Origin: Distichodus sexfasciatus
Lineage: Eukaryota > Chordata > Actinopteri > Characiformes > Distichodontidae
Length of the DNA stretch: 64,000 nucleotides
Direction: 5' to 3'
Assembly (NCBI GenBank): GCA_032718565.1
Contig: JAVGVS010000008.1
Location: 496,001 to 560,000 of the forward strand
Shown: one piece after another, positions 58,601-64,000 of the stretch
Position numbering within the stretch: position 1 is the first letter of the stretch
Layout of the letters: every line of letters begins with the position of its first letter
The notes under the pieces: model-generated
The model's database searches: none
The model's input: the letters and a program-made list of their open reading frames with translations, nothing else
What the model was told of the DNA's origin: nothing
Position numbers and translations under genes: made by a program

Positions 58601-61600
58601 ACCCAGAGAAGTATACAGAGTAATAGAAACACACTGCTCCTTCCTTTCATTCCAGTCTCGGTGGGATGTGTTCTGGATTTGCTAATGAGCCCGAGCACGG
58701 TGAAAGGGAACAGTAGCCACAGTGCTCCCAGGTCTTCAACCCCAATTACTGACCTCCCCACTGCTGGGAAAATTCAAACCTGTCTCTGCAGGATTCAGTA
58801 TAGAGACACAAGAGTCCACCAGGCCTTTCAACCCCTGTCCAACTCACTAACCTGTCCATGTGTGTCATGCTGAGACCTGCTGTAGTTTTCAACAGGCCAC
58901 CTCAAAGCCTTTGAACCAGAATTGAAAAAAGATTCATTTGAAACGGTTGGTTGGTTGGTTGGTTGGGGTCCTATGTAAGATTAAATAAGGCAGCTGATAT
59001 CGGCTTCATGTTCTTTTCAGAAAAATGTAACTTAAACCAGCTCAGTGGTAGTTAGTCTAAGCTAAAAAGTAGCCATATAATTTGTTGTTCATATGTTTGG
59101 ACTAAAGAGAACTGTAACTGGGGCAAAATAAGTGAGCTTGAATGATACATTTATTTTAGTGAATGCTGTCTTTGTGATAAGGGGCAGTGTGGGCATAGTG
59201 GTCTCGGTGACTGAAGCCCTGTGTTGGTGATCATAAGATTGTGAGTTCAAATCCTGTTAGGCCCCTGAACAAGTGGCTCCACAGAGACTGTCCCTGTTAT
59301 TAGGAAGAGGAAATTGCTCTGGATAACAGAGTCTGCTACAGGCCATAAACGTCTTGTTGATTTAAGCTAGTAGCAGTGAAGAACATGGCCATTTCTTGTT
59401 GACCATTGATGAGTCAAGAAAAAAATTATACACCTGTACCATTTACTCTTTAGAGTTGGTTAGTAAGTTGGCTCTGTGATCAGAAGGTTGCCGATTCAAC
59501 TCCTGGACAGATAAAGCAATGAGCAGAGGTGGACAGTAACAGAGTACATTTACTTATGTACCATACTCAAGTACAGTTTTTGAGTATCTATTTGTGATTA
59601 TTTTTTGGAAACTTATGGCTTTCACTTCACTACATTTGAAAGACAAATACCATACTTTTCACTTCACTACATTTATATCAAGCTTCTCGTTACCTGGTAC
59701 TTTTAAATCTGTGGATAAAGTGGATGTTATTCCCCCTTTTTAAAATGTGATTGGTTTGTTCGCAGGTGACAGCCCATCAGTAATCAGTAGGGTTATGTCA
59801 CGCCTGTAGACTGTAACTATAAAACCAAGTTTAGACAGTTCTGCCATTTTTGTCTTGCTTAAAACATTGTTGCTGTTGGAAAGTCATGAAGCTAGAGGTG
59901 TAGAGCTGGGTTTTAAGCAGGTTGGAATGTTAATGTTATTTTTTGAGCAGGCTGCATTTACAGCTATTGCACTGTCCTTCTCATTAACATACACATATAT
60001 GTGTGCACACACTGCCAGAGCTGTGTCAGGACACTACCATGCTCTTTTGTGGGGGTGTGTAGTTTTACAATTAATTTAAAAATAAACTAATGACTGGTTT
60101 TCTTTGTCAATTCTTTGTCCTTATTCTACAGGTTCTACAAGCTTGTCAGAGGCGTTAGGTATTATAAGCGTCGTGGCAATAATGCAACAATGCGGTGAAA
60201 GAAGATGCACTTTTAATACTTAAGTTTTAAAAATAAGTACTTCAGTACTTTAACTTAAGTAAAAATATCACTGTACAACCTTCACTTGTATTGGAGTAAC
60301 ATTTGACTAGTGGTATCTGTACTTTCACTTAAGTAATGAAGTTATGTACTTTGCCCACCTATGGCAATGAGCAAGGTACCGTCCCTAAGCACTGATCCCT
60401 GGATGCTGCCAAAAAGCTGCCTACTGTTTCTTCACAGATGGGTCAAATGGAGAGGTTGCATTTCGTTGTTGTGCACTGTGTGCTGTGATGTGTTGTGCTT
60501 TGCTATGTTGTGCTCACAATGACAAAAAATCACTCCCTTAAATTATACATGTTAACCGAAATAAAACCAATGAACTACAAGATCGTGAATTAAAGAATGG
60601 TTAATTCACACAGACTTTGTGTTCACTGTTTAAGTATCCACTGTTATGTAAACAGCTGTACTACAGCCCACTTCTCACGTAGCCCCCGTCGCCTGATATA
60701 TCTTTATGTTTCCACCCACCATGCTGAATTGGCTAATCAAATGCAGCATGCTCCATTGAAATACTGCAATCAAGTTTTCTCTTGTGCTCCAGCTGACTGA
60801 AGTTCCCACACCACAATAGAGTGATGCAGCAAAATTACATGTGGGTGCTGGCATTATATAATTGTGAATGGCTAACAATATGACACATCATGGGATATAT
60901 AAAATATTTATTTAATTTAATGGAAAGTGTACACCACTACCAATTTCAGCCTCAGGTAATGCAGAGGAGCTATGACCTTTTCTTCAGCCTGGTCATACTT
61001 TCACTTTAGCGAATTCTGTCTCGATGTTGAGTTGTCTGACTCGGTTGTCATATAAACTTCGACTTCTTCCAAGAAAAAATACAGTTTACTCCTCCTTGTG
61101 CTATCTCGGCATCTCTGAAGGGCTGTGTCACATCTTTGTGTGTACGCTAATGTGTCTGTGTACACATGTGGGTGGGTAAGACTCAGAACTGCACGTAGCA
61201 CCATGTCCCACAGCGGGCCCAGCCTCAAACACGGCTCTCTTTAGTCCAAACAATCTCTCATTCCACCCAAACACATAGCATGGTCTGGAACTGTGTGTGT
61301 GTGTGTGTGTCTGTCAGTGTGTGTTCATATCTAGATTTGAAAAGCCATTTTTACCTTGGACTTTTTGTCCTTTACATACAGCAGGCAAGAAAAGGTAATT
61401 TCAGGGCAAAAGTGAAGCACTCTGACGACAACAACATACAAGAGCAAAATAAATGAAGTTGTTTCCTATCAGTACAAATCTGTCTACTAATATAGACTTT
61501 ACATTGTTACAATTTACTTTGTATTTTTGTCATTGTATATATAGATCAGAAAACTGTACTATACATCTTGAGCCATCAACTGTTCTTAAAATGCTCTGAA

Positions 61601-63415
61601 CTTCGGAAATTTCAGTGAGTGAACACAATGTTATCAGAATGCAAACCTGTACTTACATCTATGTACTATTTCACAAATTTTTTACTGCTCCCTACACCAT
61701 AATCAGGGCATTTACTATTGCTGCAGTTAAAAGATGTAAAAGGTTTTAAGATGCAGCTACAGCTTTTAATTCTTTCTCGGATTTTCTCAGGCTATTTAGA
61801 GTGAGTATAACTTTTAATCAGATATCTAAAGTCTGATTTTTTGGTGGTGGTGTGCCTGAAACCCTAGGGCAGTGATCATAAGATTGGAGGTTTTAATCTC
61901 AGGAATCACTTTTGGGTCCCTGAGCAAGACCCTTAAATCTAAGTTGCAACAGGGAGACTGTCCCTGCAGTTAGGAAATGGAAGTTGCTCTGGATAACAGC
62001 ATCTGGTAAATGCCCTAAGAGTAAATGTAACTGAAAGAACTTAGGCGATCACTAATAAAAGCCCTGAGTATAGAGCAGGGGCAGAGTAGTAGTTTTAAGA
62101 TGTACAAACAGGTGTCCCTTTCTGATTACATTGTGTTCAAACACAGAATTTTTGTGCATAACATTTCTAAGACCAACTGCCGACACAGAGACCAAGACAA
62201 GGCCTGAGGCCTGAGAGTGCGATATGATCTTTGACTTTGTGCAATGTGCCATGTGCCCAAGCCCATGCTTCCTTATCTTGCCATCCTTGAGACGTCTCAG
62301 GAGGCCTTGGAAAGGCCGGGTAATTACAGTGAGTCGTGCTCAGCCGGCATGAAACTCTGATGCCACACATTCTGACAGGAAGTTATACAGATGCCCAGGG
62401 CCAGTTTCAGCGGCTTGAACATGGCGAATGGCACGTAGGATATTCTATTTTTACCTCAAATTAAAAAACAGGGGAGAGGACACAGGGCTGTTCAGGGAAT
62501 GGGAGTGGGAACATACTGTTTATTATTGTTGTTCTGATATGAAAGTTGAATATATAAATTGTATTACGTATAAAATCACGCATTCAGTCAAATAAAGATA
62601 TGCTGTTTCACTTGTAACAAAATAGTAGATGTTTCCCATATTTATATCAGACCTCACAACATCTAAGATATGTTGAGGCAGAAAGATCAAATGCAAATTA
62701 AATGTGTGACTGTGAAAAAGGCACGCAAAATTGGTTAGAAATTGTGGACCGCAAGAGAATCTTGGAGTACTTAAGTGTCTTATAGATACTTAAATGTGTA
62801 TTTAAAGTCTACAGATAAAGTAACTGTGTTCTACCTAAGTTTAACCTTGATAATTCACCAAGATAAGATGCTTCTCTTCATTGATCATACAGTTTATAGC
62901 GTTTTAGTGTTACAGTAAATTGTATAATCATTAAAGCACAGGTAATCGTGTGTTTTATATGAACAATAGCAATATTTTATAATATTATAAAAATAATGCT
63001 AGTAAAGATTGAGGGTATCAAAGCCAGATTTCTTATATTTCATCTCAGTTTTAAGAATATTAAGCAACCCATAATTATGTCAGTTCCTAGTTTGTTAGAG
63101 TAAAAAAAAATTTAAGTTGCAAGAAGTACTAGAAGGTTAAAGAGGTGTAATATTGGGATTGGGGATGTAAGGTGTAGGAATTGTGTGTTGGTCTGTTGGT
63201 GAGTGAGAAGCCTACCACATCTGCAGCCTCCCCAAGGAATTCAATGAGACTTTCTGCCCTCTCTTTCATCTGCTGAAACCTGTGGTACAGCTGGAGGTAG
63301 AGAAACAGCAGCAGACTGCGAACACGAGTCCACATGCGTGGCTCGTCGTTGTCATCTTCTTCCTCGTTTTCGTCCTCATCCTCAAAGCTCTGCACTCTGA
63401 GTTCCCATTCCCGGC
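53532..63415 (-). CDS. 3' part of a perilipin-like lipid-droplet protein (tentative)
   Basis: Three exons are in frame: 63216-63415, 56895-57185, 53532-54287, giving about 414 residues to the stop. The 5' end is outside the window, and unseen exons may lie in the 6-kb intron. The first exon has an acidic run (EDEDENEEEDDNDE) then an amphipathic segment. The second is a hydrophobic, Leu-rich helical region (LLQLLFSLYTSQMQRVAALG). The third is a disordered Pro/Ala-rich tail with basic Ser clusters, RRRRSLYARYRRSSSS and MIRRRSS, that fit the protein kinase A consensus RRxS. An acidic loop followed by hydrophobic segments and PKA sites is the layout of PLIN1, and of the teleost-specific Plin6 of pigment-cell droplets. 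The defining N-terminal PAT domain cannot be seen, so identity is inference. Exon junctions are all phase 0. Confidence 0.6.
54533..55478. mobile_element. hAT-like non-autonomous element
   Basis: Left end ATTAGGGGTGGGAATTGAT. The right end is the approximate inverse (TCGATTCCCAACCGTA). Imperfect 8-bp duplications flank it (GTTCTTAT, GTTCATAT). Subterminal ATCGAT/ATCGATAAG repeats resemble those of the element at 43-2624 but are not the same. It has no ORF of note. It lies in an intron of the minus-strand gene. Confidence 0.6.
55531..55614. repeat. (AAT)n microsatellite
   Basis: About 28 trinucleotide units with one interruption (tagcaat near 55557). Confidence 0.97.
57225..57350 (-). repeat. 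tRNA-like SINE, reverse
   Basis: The reverse complement carries the tRNA-like 'ggtggcctagtggtagatct' head and the 'gaacaagacccttaacccca' body. It sits just upstream of the exon ending at 57185, outside its acceptor. Confidence 0.65.
58920..58970. repeat. Short (GGTT)n tract
   Basis: About six units of ggtt (ggttggttggttggttgg) near 58945-58966. Confidence 0.8.
59180..59350 (+). repeat. Degraded tRNA-like SINE
   Basis: 'tgttggtgatcataagattg', 'ggcccctgaacaagtggc' and 'tgctctggataacagagtct' lie in order. Confidence 0.6.
59455..60530 (+). repeat. SINE (second variant) split by a hAT-like element
   Basis: The head at 59455-59523 (cagaaggttgccgattcaac, ggacagataaagcaatgag) continues after the insertion at 60364 (gcaatgagcaaggtaccgtc, then the tgcatttcgttgttgtgcac tail). 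The order matches the intact copy at 35095-35290. Confidence 0.75.
59524..60363. mobile_element. hAT-like non-autonomous element with exact target duplication
   Basis: 840 bp, with ends CAGAGGTGG and CCACCTATG and longer imperfect inverted repeats carrying 'tgtactcaagtac'-like words. The 8-bp sequence GCAATGAG is repeated exactly on both sides (59516-59523 and 60364-60371). This sequence type is a very common fish repeat. Confidence 0.85.
61845..62035 (+). repeat. tRNA-like SINE
   Basis: 'agtgatcataagattggagg', 'cctgagcaagacccttaaat' and 'tgctctggataacagcatct' lie in order, with a terminal 'aagagtaaatgtaactg'. Confidence 0.65.
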
Positions 63416-64000
63416 CTACAGAACAAGCACAGGTCACTTTAAGTACAGTGCACTTCAGTTCATTAGCTTGGGTAATAATAATGGTAAGAAGGTTTTGTGG
63501 AAATGTATTAGTAATTTAATATGATTGATACAAATGTGTCATTTCATCACAGCTCTCAGTGCTCTCTCCAGCACCTCCTCTTATCTACTTCCCACACATG
63601 TCTGGAGAATCATTCTCTCACACAGACACAGCTACACTCTCACTTGCATAGTCAATTTCTCTCAGTTCAACTCACACTACCTCTGCTATGACGCACAACT
63701 ACTCATGACTCTTTGTGAGTTAATATTCAATATTTTCTGCTTATCTCCCCCCTCCTTTTTATTCCATTCACACAAAGATTTGTAATGATTCATTTTTTCA
63801 TCATTGATTGAATCTTTTCCCTCAGTGTTTGTTGTCAGTTTTTCTTGAATAAGCACAATATTTGAATGTTAAAAGTTGTGAGAAGAAAATGTAATCTAAT
63901 TGAATTGAACTGAATTTTCCTTTAGTTAAAACCACACACACTAAAAATACTAAAAAAACAAACAAACTAAAAATACCACACTTTATTTAAGTTAGTAAGT

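Overview
This is eukaryotic nuclear DNA, almost certainly from a teleost fish. Genes are split into many short GT-AG exons. Introns and spacers are AT-rich and full of Tc1/mariner elements, hAT-like non-autonomous elements, Ty3/Gypsy pol debris and dozens of tRNA-like SINE fragments whose tails read like 'ctctggataa...gcgtctgc...aaatgctgtaaatg'. Long GT, TA and AAT microsatellites add to this. The repeat types would suit an otophysan fish, but the species cannot be fixed from the sequence.

Layout, left to right. 1-2.6 kb: an old hAT-like element interrupted by a Tc1-family DD37E transposon. 2.8-3.7 kb: a decayed Tc1 transposase. 4.3-13.4 kb, minus strand: a complete 16-exon dcst1 gene. 13.8-21.2 kb, plus strand: a complete 14-exon dcst2 gene. 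The two start codons are 334 bp apart, so the pair looks driven by one bidirectional promoter. Both families are known to be sperm membrane proteins needed for gamete fusion, so co-expression makes sense. 22.0-26.4 kb, plus: a three-exon S100 gene whose first intron holds a broken Gypsy element. Its protein ends in a CaaX-like tail, which is unusual for S100. 26.4-34.4 kb: a gene-poor, repeat-rich spacer. 34.5-48.8 kb, plus: a 17-exon TIF1-family TRIM gene (RING, two B-boxes, coiled coil, PHD, bromodomain) nearest in feel to TRIM28. Its introns carry two Tc1-like insertions. 50.3-51.3 kb, plus: a four-exon RERG/RERGL-like Ras-family gene with no recognisable switch II DxxG. 53.5-63.4 kb, minus: the last three recognisable exons of a gene whose 5' part lies beyond the window. 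It is tentatively perilipin-like, possibly teleost plin6.

I built the gene models by hand from splice signals and reading-frame continuity. dcst1, dcst2, the TRIM gene, the S100 gene and the RERG-like gene each sum to an exact multiple of three from ATG to stop across all junctions. That is strong internal support. I see no rRNA, CRISPR or functional tRNA gene.
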